In this document: positions 46,416 to 56,343 of the stretch, in pieces
How the letters are laid out: each line of letters begins with the position of its first letter
How positions within the stretch are numbered: the first letter of the stretch is position 1
Assembly: GCA_963698275.1 (NCBI GenBank)
Contig: CAVOQE010000003.1
Coordinates: 124,001-188,000 of the forward strand
DNA: 64,000 nucleotides
DNA from: Anderseniella sp963698275
GTDB taxonomy: Bacteria; Pseudomonadota; Alphaproteobacteria; Rhizobiales; Aestuariivirgaceae
Reading direction: 5' to 3'
Notes under the pieces: model-generated
The model's database searches: none
What the model saw: the letters and a program-made list of their open reading frames with translations, nothing else
Told to the model about the DNA's origin: nothing
Position numbers and translations under genes: made by a program

Positions 46416-47690
46416 TCACAGTCCCCGCACCAAATGCGTGTCCGCCAGCACCGGGCGGCGCAGGGCGATGAGGCGGCGGGCTTCTTCTGCTTTGCCTTGC
46501 TTGAGCAGGCATTCCAGCAGTGAGAATTCCAGCAGGTCGCGTTGGGCGCGGCTGCCGCCGAGGCGGGCGTCGTCGGCCATGCAGCTTGTGAGCAGGCGTT
46601 CCGCCTTAAGCCAGTCCTGGCCGGCAATGGCGCCGAAGGCTTCGGCCACGTCGCGCACCAGATCACCGGCAGGGCCCTTTGGATTGGAGATGATGTTGGC
46701 CAGCGCATCGCCGTCGCCTGCCATGGCATGGGCAAGGGCTGCGTGATAATCGATGAAGCTCAGGCCGGGATTGGGGAAGAACTTGCTGGCATAGGCGCTC
46801 ACCTCGCGCCATTTTTCCTTCGGCACCGTTTCACCGGCCAGTTCGGCCCGATACAGGATCGATGCGGTGTCCGACAGGATGTTGATCGGCATGCCCAGCG
46901 CGGCACCCGGCTTGACGTCGGCGTCTACCCGCTGCCACATCTGCTCCGTGTCACCCATCTGCAGCGCCCACAGCGCCACATGCCAGGACAGGTGGCCATG
47001 CATGACGGCTGAGCGGTCATAGTCTTTCAGCCAGTCGTTGAGGTAAGACACGCCGGCCTGCGTTTCACCGGCCTCATAATCAATGTGCGAGCGCACATGG
47101 GCGCCGTGCGCATTGCGTGGATTGACCGCCATCGAGCGGTCGATGATCGCCGAGGCCTTGTCCACCTGGCCGGTTTCACACAGTGCAAAGGCATACTGGC
47201 TCAAATACCACCAGTCGTCTGCGTAATGCTGTTGCAGGGAACTGGTGAAGGCCAGCATCTCCGCCTCGCGGCCCGGCAGGCCGGAAAACCCGATCAGCCC
47301 GAATATGCTGGTGCTGGTCTGTACCACCATGGCGTCGCGCGGATTGGACCTGGCATGGTCAACAACGGCGGCAAGGCCATCTGTGGTCCTGCCGTTGGCC
47401 AGCAGATCGAAGACGTTGATGTGACCTGCCTCGCGCTCGGTGATACCGGTGGCAAGTTCGCGTGCCGTGCCGATGATCTCACGGGCTTTTGGAATATTGC
47501 CGGTCGCCTGATGTGCCCGTGCCAGCCCGGCATGCCCAAGCGCAAAGCCCGGGTCTTCCGCCACAACGGCCTCGAACGCTTCGGTTATGCGCGGCGCGCC
47601 TTCGAGCAGCTTGTCGACGGCTGCTACATAGAGATCCCGGGCTTGGGCGGACGAGGTCGAAACCGGGTTGTCGTATCTGTCGGTCTGCAA
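46416..47690 (-). CDS. TTC38-like tetratricopeptide-repeat protein
   Basis: A 424-aa soluble TPR protein. The start MQTDRYDNPVSTSSAQARDL and AFEAVVAEDPGFALGHAGLAR are typical of the TTC38 family, as are DDWWYLSQYAFALCETGQ and SHIDYEAGETQAGVSYLNDW. The biochemical role of the family is unknown. The start is TTG 47690: an in-frame TGA lies just upstream and AGGAG lies nine bases before it. It is intact, unlike the other two large TPR genes in the window. Confidence 0.83.
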   Translation of the reverse strand: MQTDRYDNPVSTSSAQARDLYVAAVDKLLEGAPRITEAFEAVVAEDPGFALGHAGLARAHQATGNIPKAREIIGTARELATGITEREAGHINVFDLLANGRTTDGLAAVVDHARSNPRDAMVVQTSTSIFGLIGFSGLPGREAEMLAFTSSLQQHYADDWWYLSQYAFALCETGQVDKASAIIDRSMAVNPRNAHGAHVRSHIDYEAGETQAGVSYLNDWLKDYDRSAVMHGHLSWHVALWALQMGDTEQMWQRVDADVKPGAALGMPINILSDTASILYRAELAGETVPKEKWREVSAYASKFFPNPGLSFIDYHAALAHAMAGDGDALANIISNPKGPAGDLVRDVAEAFGAIAGQDWLKAERLLTSCMADDARLGGSRAQRDLLEFSLLECLLKQGKAEEARRLIALRRPVLADTHLVRGL

Positions 47691-47771
47691 GTCCGTTCAC
47701 TCCTGAGATAAATCATGGCGGAGGAGAGGAGAAAGAAGGAAAGCATAATGAAAAATAAATAGAAAATATAA

Positions 47772-49344
47772 TCAGCTGGCGAGTTCTCCCAATCTCTCAA
47801 ATAGTTCTTTTGATTTTGCATTGCCGCTTCTCATGGCTTCATAGGCTTCGAGATAACGGTCAAGAACATCTGAGCTGATATCTTGCGGATGCAAGGGTTC
47901 AAACACTTTTAGCGACTCGGCTTTGCCTATCAGTCTGATGTTTGCAGATGGGCGCAATTTGCGGGTTTCTGCCGCTCCTGACGCGACGGTTTTACTGATG
48001 CAAATCCGCGTGCCAAGTGACTTGTTTGCCCCCTCGAGCCTGGCAGCAGTATTTACAGTATCTCCGATGGCGGTGTAGTCAAAAAACTTTTCGCCACCAA
48101 AATTTCCAACAATTGCCGGGCCCGAATGTACGCCAATTCGTGTGGCACCAAATGTCTGACCACTATCGTTCATTTGCTTTCTGAACTGTTCAGAAAAACG
48201 ATCAATGGCCAGTGCCAGCCCAATGGCGCGATCAGCCTGATGCGATTGGGAAATTGGCGCACCGAAGAAGCAACTACGGGCGCTGTTCCAGGCGATAGTG
48301 TGGACCTGCCGGCCAGGGCTGAACAGTCCGAACATCTGTGCTGCAAGATGTGCGTCGCCACCGCCAAGACTGGAGGGTGCCGGATATCATGATTGTCGAT
48401 GTTTCCGGCACTCCGGCGCGAATGATCTGATCACCGTTCAATAGCTGGCTGATCCCATGGGCGTGGACTACGACTCCGGGCAATGACCCATCTCGCGTCC
48501 CATTCAGGACAGCAAAAGGAGTAAGATGTCGATCTTCGAAGGACAAGTCTACACCGATCAGTACAATTTTGTCGGCGAACCAGTCTAATGGGACTAATGA
48601 GATAGCATTTGCTGGATAAGTCGGAAATTTAAACGGTTTGGAATCGGCGTCCAAATAATAGACCATGTCCAGTTGTTCAACCGCTTCTACCTTGGCACCC
48701 GAGACGCTGGCTACAGTGGCAGCAAATCCCTGAATAAATTTACCTCCAGATTTCTGTCCTACGAACAACTGACGGATGATGCCGTCAGTTGGATCTCGAG
48801 CCAATCTTGCAGACGCCCGGTTAGCCTCAGGTACAAAGTTGTTGAGGTATTCGACCTGTTGAGCCGATAGACCGTCATTGACATCGATCGATGCGACAAT
48901 AAATGGAACTGCCAATGATCTTATAGTCGAGGCAAGTTTCTGATCCTTCACAGTTTCGGTTGGCTGATCGAAAAGAATATCTATCGCAATGACACGCGGC
49001 CCGCCTTTTGAAATTGTTGATATAAGTTCGGAAATAAAGCCTCGGTCAATCGGCGATCGATATGGAAACTGACGGAGTGCGTCTTCTGTGATTGTAACGA
49101 TTACAATGTCATTTGCCGGTTTGTTGAATGGAGAAACAGTGTTCAGAAGTAAGTCTTGAGCGATATTATCGAGAGGCCGGTACACAAAAAGCGTTATCAG
49201 AACCACGATAACAGCATAGATTGGAACGGCCCATAGCCCTGACTTTGAAAATTGCCTTAATTTTAAAGTGCCTATCCCCATATTGTCATCATATATCCGA
49301 AAATTTCGGTGACTAGTACAAAACGTGCAGGTGTTGGCCTTCAC
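47772..49344 (-). pseudogene. CHASE2-domain class III adenylate cyclase with internal deletion
   Basis: The 5' part encodes a membrane helix (VPIYAVIVVLITLFV) and a CHASE2 sensor domain with IVIVTITEDALRQFPYRSPI and RVIAIDILFDQPT. It runs to about 48400 and then loses sense. The 3' part, in another frame, gives only the second half of a cyclase domain: FFGAPISQSHQADRAIGLAL, GVHSGPAIVGNFGGEKFFDY and TAIGDTVNTAARLEGANK. The three helices and the first half of the catalytic domain, including the first metal-binding Asp, are missing. It is therefore a non-functional remnant. Confidence 0.78.
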
Positions 49345-49495
49345 TCTGTACTAAATTAGGTAATGGGTTTGTCATGCCCGTTTTACGGAACAGTATTCGA
49401 ACTCAACTCCATCAATCCAATTCGCATGCCCATAATAGTCATTTTGTTTACACTAACTATCATTGCTCATTCTTGAGACGCGACTTCATTCCAAT

Positions 49496-50119
49496 CTAGG
49501 CCTGGCGCGGCATCAGGTCATAGGGGCCTTTCCAGCCCGGCAGAGATGATATGCGCTCGCGCCATTTCAGGATGTTGGGATAGTCGTTGAGATCAACACC
49601 CAGTTCGCCGTCATAGAACATGTATCCGGCCAGTGACAGGTCAGCGATGGTCGCCCTGTCGAGCGCCATGAAGTCATGCGCGCCCAGATGCTTGTCGACA
49701 ATCTGCATGGTTGCCTCGGCGCGTCCGCGCAGGAATTCCGTCACCGGTGTTTCGCCGGACTTGAGAAACGTGAGCATGAAGCGCAGCGTGGCGTTGTAGC
49801 TGGTGAACTTGTGATTGTCGAAATACATCCAGCGCAGGATTTCACGGCGCTCGTCATCAGTGTTCCAGCCGAACTTGCCGAGCGTCGTGGCAAGGTATTC
49901 AAGCATCACTCCTGTCTGGGTCAGCTTGCGCTCGCCGTGCACCAGCACCGGCACTTCGCCCATTTCATTGACCTGGGCGCGATAGTCATCGGAGCGTGTC
50001 TCGCCGTTGAAGAAGTCGACAAAGCGCGGTTCCCAGTCTGCGCCGCACAGTTCCAGCATCAGGGCTGCCTTGTAGGCATTGCCGGATTCGCCGAAGCAAT
50101 ACAGTTGATAATCTGACAT
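49496..50119 (-). CDS. Glutathione S-transferase family protein
   Basis: A 207-aa GST. The thioredoxin-like N-terminal domain starts YQLYCFGESGNAYKAALMLE and has the cis-proline motif MGEVPVLVHGERKLTQTGVML. The helical domain includes DRATIADLSLAGYMFYDGEL with the conserved N-capping Asp. ATG 50119 follows AAGAGAG. It lies 24 bp after the TerB-like gene in the same direction, so it may belong to the dinG-terB transcript. The substrate is unknown. Confidence 0.87.
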   Translation of the reverse strand: MSDYQLYCFGESGNAYKAALMLELCGADWEPRFVDFFNGETRSDDYRAQVNEMGEVPVLVHGERKLTQTGVMLEYLATTLGKFGWNTDDERREILRWMYFDNHKFTSYNATLRFMLTFLKSGETPVTEFLRGRAEATMQIVDKHLGAHDFMALDRATIADLSLAGYMFYDGELGVDLNDYPNILKWRERISSLPGWKGPYDLMPRQA

Positions 50120-50143
50120 GTGGTCTCTCTTGGTCGGGGGTGT

Positions 50144-50569
50144 TCAGGCGCTTTGATAACGTGCGATTGCCGCATGTTCCAGTGCCGCTGTCTGCAATTT
50201 GGTCAGGTCCAGCGCATCGCGCAGCATGGCCAGGAAGCGGATTTCCTCGCGCGCAATATTGCGGTCGGCAATCGCCACCTCGACCGCCAGTGCGTAAGCG
50301 GTTTCGCGCAGCACTGCCGGCAGGCCGGCCTTTATCAGCGCCAGTGCGGTTTGCAGGCCGGTTTCTTCCTGCAGGATCTCCCCACACTCCTGCGCCACAT
50401 GGGTCAGGCGTTCGGGATCGAAGCCGGAAAACGCCGGCAGGGTCTGTACCAGCCTGCCGATGCGGGCCAGTTCTGCATTGCCGATTTTCGCATCGACGGC
50501 AATCATCGTCATCATCACATAGATGAGCGCCTGATGATGGTTGATGGTTCTGCTTACGGGTTTGTTCAT
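50144..50569 (-). CDS. TerB-like tellurite-resistance family protein
   Basis: A 141-aa all-helical protein. ALIYVMMTMIAVDAKIGNAE and AYALAVEVAIADRNIAREEI are the two acidic, metal-binding helix-turn pairs of the TerB fold. No tellurite operon surrounds it, and the family also occurs in general stress contexts. ATG 50569 overlaps the helicase stop (ATGA), so the two proteins are probably made together. Confidence 0.8.
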   Translation of the reverse strand: MNKPVSRTINHHQALIYVMMTMIAVDAKIGNAELARIGRLVQTLPAFSGFDPERLTHVAQECGEILQEETGLQTALALIKAGLPAVLRETAYALAVEVAIADRNIAREEIRFLAMLRDALDLTKLQTAALEHAAIARYQSA

Positions 50570-53416
50570 GTTCTGGTTGCTCCAAACTCTTTTACAATTT
50601 CAATCGCATCTACAAGGCCGGTGCGCTCAATCGTCATGCCGGGCGGAAAGGCTGTCGAGAACCGGCTTGCCATACGCGCATCCAGCATCACGAAACAACC
50701 CCTGTCGGTCGTCTGCCGGATCAGTCGGCCGAAGGCCTGCCGTAATCTGAGGCGAACCTGCATGTCCTGCCAGGCCTGGCCGCCAAAGGCACCGCGCCGC
50801 GCCCGTTCCAGTATGGTCGGTTGGCCCCACGGTACCCGATCCATGACGATCAGCCTAAGTGAATCTCCGGGCACATCGACCCCGTCGCGCACCGCATCGG
50901 TGCCCAGCAGGCAGGCGTTCTTTTCGGCCCTGAACATGTCAACCAGTGTGCCGGTGTCGATCGGGTCGGCATGCTGGGCATAGAGCGGCAAGCCCGCTTC
51001 CGCCATCGGCTGCACAAGGCGCCGGTGTACCGCCCGCAGCCGGGAAATCGCCGTAAACAGCCCCATGGCCCCGCCACCCGACGCAATGAACAGTTCACGG
51101 TACGCAGCCGCCAGCTGATCCATGTTCTCGCGGCCCACATCGTTGACCACGATCAGGCGGGAATTCTTCAGATAGTCGAACGGCGACTCCCAGCTGTGCC
51201 GGATAACCGGATACGGCAGGTGAACCGAGCCGGTGCGCATTTCGGCATTGCGCCAGTCATCGGGCATTTCAGGCGGCCGGTCACGCAGTGTGGCCGACGT
51301 GATGATGATACCGTCCGCCGGTTGCAGAACCGCACTGGCCAGCGGCACGGTCGGGTCGACCCAGTGCGAGTGCAGCCCGGTATCGATTTCGCGATCCCAG
51401 GCCTGTTCGATGGCGAACCATTCGCAGAACTCGGGCCTGGGTTCATCCACCAGCCTGCTGAGCATTTCAATGAAGCCGCCGAGCATGAGTTCCGAGCGCC
51501 GGGTCAGTGACCTTGCCAGTGCCTCGATGCGGGCTCGTTCCGTGCTGGCCAGTTCAGCCGCCTCGTCATCCAGACGTTTCATCAGCCGCCGGGCCAGCCC
51601 GGTCATCGGCCGCTTGAGGTCTATCATGGCAGCCGCAAGCGTGCCTGCCGCGGCCTGCAACCCGTCTATGAACGGCCGGCAGTCGGTTTCCAGGTTGCCG
51701 GTCTGCCGGCTGTCGGCACGCGCCGTCACCTGCTGCCTGACAAGGCTGAGAAAGGCTTCGGTTTCGACCCTCTGCCTGTCCTGCCTGAATGCGCCGCATC
51801 CAGCCCGGGCCCGGCAGGCACAGCGCGCCCGTCAGAACGGCGGTCAGCAGGTCTTCCGCCTCATCGTCGTCACCGGCCAGGTCTCCAAGCCGGTCGACCA
51901 GCCCGCGGCCCCTGCGGCGCTGTGATTCCGGACCCCTGATCCAGCGCCTCAACTCGGTGGTCTCCTGACCCGTAAGATGGCCGGAAAAGGCGCTGTCAGC
52001 GGCATCAAACAAATGATGGCCTTCATCGAACACCAGCCGCTTCAACCCGCCGGCGCGCTCCTGGTCTTCATCAACCTGTGCTTCGCCGATGGCGTGGTCC
52101 ACCGCAATCTGGTGCAGCACCAGTGCGTGATTGGCGATAACCAGATCGGCCTTGCGGCCGGCGCGCACCGCCTTTTCGATGAAACATTTGCGGTAGTGCG
52201 GGCAGGCGGAATAGATGCATTCACCACGCCGGTCGGTCAGGCCCAGACCCATCGGGGTCATGGCGCGCTCACCGGTGTTGGCATCATAGAACAGCCCCAT
52301 CAGCCAGGCCGGGAAATCACCGCCGACCATGTCGCCATCCTTTGAGTAGCGCACCCAGCGCGCAATCAGCCCTGCCATCAGCGCCGATCTGGGATTGGAC
52401 GCGGTCATGCGGGCGAAGGCTTCCTGCATGTTGAGCAGGCAGACATAGTTTTCGCGGCCCTTGCGCACCACTATTCTGTGGCGGCGTTCTGCCGGGTCCG
52501 GCACCAGCCGCGCGGTTTCCTGCTCAAGCTGGCGTTGCAGGTTCTTGGTATAGGTGGAAATCCATACCGCCTGCTTGTTGCGTGACGCCCACAGGAAGGA
52601 CGGCGCCAGATAGCCCAAAGTCTTGCCCAGGCCGGTGCCGGCTTCCGCCAGTACGATCGCATTGCTGGCCGGTGTTTCGCGCGCCACAAAGGCGGCTGTC
52701 GCAGCACCAGCATAATCGACCTGTTGCGGGCGGGCTTCCGATGAACCGCCTAAAACACCCGCCAGGAATGTCTGGGCCTCAGCTGCTGTTACCGGTTCAT
52801 GGGCACCCGGCGGGCGCGGCCCGTCGTCTTCCCATTCATCTATCCTGTCCCAGACATTCAAACCCGTCGCAAACACCGAGGCTGCATCGCTTTTGGGGTC
52901 GCGGCCGAGGCGCTGGATGACCAGCTTCGCCCACGGCCATTTGCCCCGGTCGAGAAACTGCGCCACCTGAAACGTCTCGCGCGAGTTCGGGTAATTCTTC
53001 TGTGCAACCCTGTCGAGCAGGGCCTGGCTCAGGGTCACGATCAGGTCGGCATCGGGAAGATCGGTCTCCAGCCCCAGCGCTGCCGACAGCCCGCGCGGCG
53101 TCGGTACTGCCATCACCGCCGGTGCCACAAAGGCAAACAGCTCGCAGACATCAAGGTGCGCCTGTTCTCGCGCCGTGCGCACCACGCCCTGCGGCACTTG
53201 TGCCGCCAGTGCCAGCCGGTTGACAAGGTAGCCGGCATGACAGACCACATGAGCCCGATCGCCCAGTTGTTTAAGGGCTGCGGCCGGTTTCATCGTTTCC
53301 GGTTCCTGGCCCGCCGTTATGCGCAAGGCGGATACCCCGTCCAGCACCATGACCGGCGGTAAGTCCGCATTGCCAGCAAGCTGTGCTGTGGCGTTTTGAT
53401 CCTGGCTGTCGTTCAT
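50566..53416 (-). pseudogene. DinG/XPD-family ATP-dependent DNA helicase, split by one frameshift
   Basis: A superfamily 2 helicase of about 950 aa. The first frame has Walker A AEAGTGLGKTLGYLAP, the Fe-S cysteines (NYVCLLN and GECIYSACPHYRKC) and the DEGH box RLVFDEGHHLFDAADSA. At about 51768-51790 the reading frame shifts by one base. The second frame then gives VETEAFLSLVRQQV, IITSATLRDRPPEM and the C-terminal RecA domain with LRQAFGRLIRQTTDRGCFVM. All helicase motifs survive, so an assembly indel is as likely as true loss. ATG 53416 is the start. It is divergent from lysS. Confidence 0.85.
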
Positions 53417-53506
53417 CAAATATCGATTCGGCTCTTTATGTTCGCGTCGCAATGTGGCACAGCTTTTTGCCCAACATCAGGGTCCAGACCCTATCTTTTT
53501 CAAGAA

Positions 53507-55180
53507 ATGAACGCTGAATTGTCCATGTCCAGTCCGTCAAAGCCGCCTGTCGACCCTGCATTGCGCGCTGCCGCCCTTGAAAGCAAGGCGTGGCCGTTTG
53601 AAGAAGCCCGCAAACTGCTCAAGCGAATCGAGAAACGCCAGACGCGCCATGACTATATCCTGTTTGAGACAGGATATGGGCCATCCGGCTTGCCGCACAT
53701 AGGAACGTTCGGTGAAGTTGCCCGCACCACCATGATCCGGCGCGCGTTTGAGCTGATCTCGGACATGCCGACAAAGCTGTTGTGTTTTTCCGATGACATG
53801 GACGGCATGCGCAAGGTGCCCGACAACGTGCCCAATCAGGAAATGCTGCAGGCAAACCTGCACCGCCCCTTGACCGTGGTGCCGGATCCGTTCGAGGAAT
53901 ATGAGAGCTTCGGCCATCACAACAACGCCATGCTGCGCCGCTTCCTCGACACCTTCGGGTTCGAGTACGAGTTCGCCAGTGCGACCGAGTACTACAAGTC
54001 CGGCAAGTTTGACGACATCCTGCTGCGCGCCTGCGAGCGCTACCGGAAGATCATGGACATCATGCTGCCGTCGCTGGGCGAGGAACGCCGCGCAACCTAT
54101 TCCTGCTTCCTGCCGATCTCGCCCATATCGGGCCGTGTGCTGTATGTGCCGATGAAGGATGTCAATGCCACTGACGGCACGGTCACGTTCGAAGACGAGG
54201 ACGGAACCGACGTCACACTGCCGGTCACCGGCGGCAATGTGAAACTGCAGTGGAAGCCGGACTTCGGTGCCAGGTGGGCAGCGCTTGGCGTCGACTTTGA
54301 AATGTACGGCAAGGACCACCAGACCAACACGCCGATCTATGATGGTATCTGCAGGGTCCTGGGTGGTCATGCGCCGGAACACTATGTCTACGAACTGTTC
54401 CTGGACCAGAACGGCGAGAAGATTTCCAAGTCCAAGGGCAATGGCCTGACCATTGATGAATGGCTGACCTATGCGCCCACCGAAAGCCTGTCGATGTTCA
54501 TGTTCCAGAAGCCCCGTACCGCCAAGCGCATGTACTTCGATGTCATTCCGCGCGCCGTGGATGAGTATTACCAGCATCTGGCGGCTTTTCGGCGGCAGCA
54601 TAATTCGCAGGAGCTGAAGGACCAGCTCATGAACCCGGTCTGGCACGTTCATGAGGGCAAACCACCTGAGGTGGATCTGCCGGTGACATTTGCCCTGCTG
54701 CTCAACCTGGCGGCGGTGGCCAATGCTGAAACGAGGGATGGCCTGTGGGCGTTTATCCAGCGCTATTCGCCGGACACCACGCCGGAAACCCACCCGCATG
54801 TTGACCAGCTTGCAGGCTTTGCACTGCGCTATTTCGAGGACTTCGTCAGGCCGGCCAAGCAGTACCGCGAGGCAACTGCCGAAGAAGCAACCGCCCTGCG
54901 CGATCTGTCCGATACGCTGGCGAAATTGCCGGCTGGCTCGACGCCGCAGGATATCCAGTCGGCAATCTATGACGTCGGCCGCCGCGAGCCCTACACCAAG
55001 CAGAACAAGGATGGCTCCGTCGGCGTGTCGCTGGCCTGGTTCAACACGCTCTATGAAATCCTGCTTGGCGAAAAGCAGGGCCCGCGGTTTGGGTCTTTCG
55101 TGGCGCTGTACGGCATTGATGAAACCCGCGCCCTGATTGATCGGGCGCTGGCCGGCGACCTGGTCAAGGGTGCAGCATGA
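53507..55180 (+). CDS. lysS: Lysyl-tRNA synthetase, class I
   Basis: A 557-aa class I LysRS, the archaeal-type form common in alphaproteobacteria. The HIGH-like motif is GPSGLPHIGTFGE and the KMSKS-like motif is GEKISKSKGNGL. Other family blocks are LLCFSDDMDGMRKVPDNVPN and YGKDHQTNTPIYDGI. ATG 53507 is used; ATG 53525 is an alternative, and neither has a strong ribosome site. The M24 peptidase gene begins inside the last codons (ATGA overlap). The gene is the only LysRS in the window and looks intact. Confidence 0.93.
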   Translation: MNAELSMSSPSKPPVDPALRAAALESKAWPFEEARKLLKRIEKRQTRHDYILFETGYGPSGLPHIGTFGEVARTTMIRRAFELISDMPTKLLCFSDDMDGMRKVPDNVPNQEMLQANLHRPLTVVPDPFEEYESFGHHNNAMLRRFLDTFGFEYEFASATEYYKSGKFDDILLRACERYRKIMDIMLPSLGEERRATYSCFLPISPISGRVLYVPMKDVNATDGTVTFEDEDGTDVTLPVTGGNVKLQWKPDFGARWAALGVDFEMYGKDHQTNTPIYDGICRVLGGHAPEHYVYELFLDQNGEKISKSKGNGLTIDEWLTYAPTESLSMFMFQKPRTAKRMYFDVIPRAVDEYYQHLAAFRRQHNSQELKDQLMNPVWHVHEGKPPEVDLPVTFALLLNLAAVANAETRDGLWAFIQRYSPDTTPETHPHVDQLAGFALRYFEDFVRPAKQYREATAEEATALRDLSDTLAKLPAGSTPQDIQSAIYDVGRREPYTKQNKDGSVGVSLAWFNTLYEILLGEKQGPRFGSFVALYGIDETRALIDRALAGDLVKGAA

Positions 55181-56343
55181 TGACACCTGCGCGCGGATTT
55201 GAGCTTTCTGAATTTGAAGCGCGCATGGTGCGGGCGCAGTCGGAAATGACCGCCCGGCGACTGGATGCAGTCGTTATCACAGCACCGCCCAACTGGCGCT
55301 ATTTTGCCGGTTTCGCCACCCAGTTCTGGGAAAGCCCGGCACGTCCGTGGTTTCTCATCCTGCCCCGGCAAGGCGAACCGATTGCGGTCATCCCGACCAT
55401 TGGCGAACCCGGTCTCGCCAAGACCTGGGTAAAGGATATCCGCACATGGCCGGCACCGCAGCCGGAAGATGACGGCGTGTCGCTCATGGCGCAGGTGTTG
55501 GCCGACTGTCCGCGCAGCTATGGCCGCATCGGCTGGGAGATGGGCCGCGAAAGCGTCATTCGCATGCCGATTGCCGATTTTGACCGTATCCGATCTGCCT
55601 GCACCGGCATTGAATTTGCCGATGCATCACCGCTGATCTGGCGCTTGCGGATGGTCAAGTCACCGGCGGAAATCGCAAGGATTGAACGGGCTTGCCGCAT
55701 CGCCAGTGAGGCTTATGCCGCGCTGCCCGGGCAATTGTCTGCCGGCATGAACGAGCATGATATCGCCCGCACCTTCAGGGCGGAACTGACCCGGCAGGGC
55801 GCGGACGCCATACCGTTCATGGCGGTGACGGCAGGTGCCGGCGGCTATGACCAGATCATCGTGGGTCCCAATGACCGCAATCTCGCTTCAGGCGACGTGC
55901 TGTTCATCGATCTGGGTGCCACATATGACGGGTATTTCTGCGACTTCGACCGCAATTTTGCCTGTGGCGATGTGGATGATGAAACCAGGAAAACACAAGA
56001 CATCGTGTGGCGCGCCACCGAGGCCGGCATTGCGGCAGCACGTCCCGGGGCAACCCCGGCAGGCCTTGCTGCGGCGATGGCGGCCGTCATGGCTGATGCC
56101 GGCGCGACAGGCGGCAATGTCGGGCGTCTCGGCCACGGGCTGGGCCTTCAGTTGACCGAGCCGCCGTCAAACATGGCGGGTGACGAAACCGTGCTCGAAC
56201 CAGGCATGGTGATGACCATCGAGCCCGGCATGGACTATGGCGACGGCAAGATGCTGGTGCATGAGGAAAACGTGGTCATCACCGAAGACGGTTGCCGCCT
56301 GCTGACCACGCGTGCGCCACGTGAAATGTGGAAGATCGGTTAA
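55177..56343 (+). CDS. M24-family Xaa-Pro peptidase (aminopeptidase P/ectoine hydrolase-like)
   Basis: A 388-aa pita-bread-fold metallopeptidase. The N-terminal creatinase-like domain spans about 10-150. The metal ligands are in VLFIDLGATYDGYFCDFDRN (Asp pair), GRLGHGLGLQLTEPPSN (His), MVMTIEPGMDYG (Glu) and MLVHEENVVIT (Glu). The close coupling to lysS is by overlap only and gives no functional hint. Substrate could be proline dipeptides or an ectoine-like compound; eutD/doe genes are not nearby. It converges on the MFS gene with a four-base overlap. Confidence 0.86.
   Translation: MMTPARGFELSEFEARMVRAQSEMTARRLDAVVITAPPNWRYFAGFATQFWESPARPWFLILPRQGEPIAVIPTIGEPGLAKTWVKDIRTWPAPQPEDDGVSLMAQVLADCPRSYGRIGWEMGRESVIRMPIADFDRIRSACTGIEFADASPLIWRLRMVKSPAEIARIERACRIASEAYAALPGQLSAGMNEHDIARTFRAELTRQGADAIPFMAVTAGAGGYDQIIVGPNDRNLASGDVLFIDLGATYDGYFCDFDRNFACGDVDDETRKTQDIVWRATEAGIAAARPGATPAGLAAAMAAVMADAGATGGNVGRLGHGLGLQLTEPPSNMAGDETVLEPGMVMTIEPGMDYGDGKMLVHEENVVITEDGCRLLTTRAPREMWKIG

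Noticed and set aside
53537..55186. 549-codon antisense frame over lysS
   Set aside because: It is a reverse-complement shadow of a conserved synthetase; its residues show no domain pattern.
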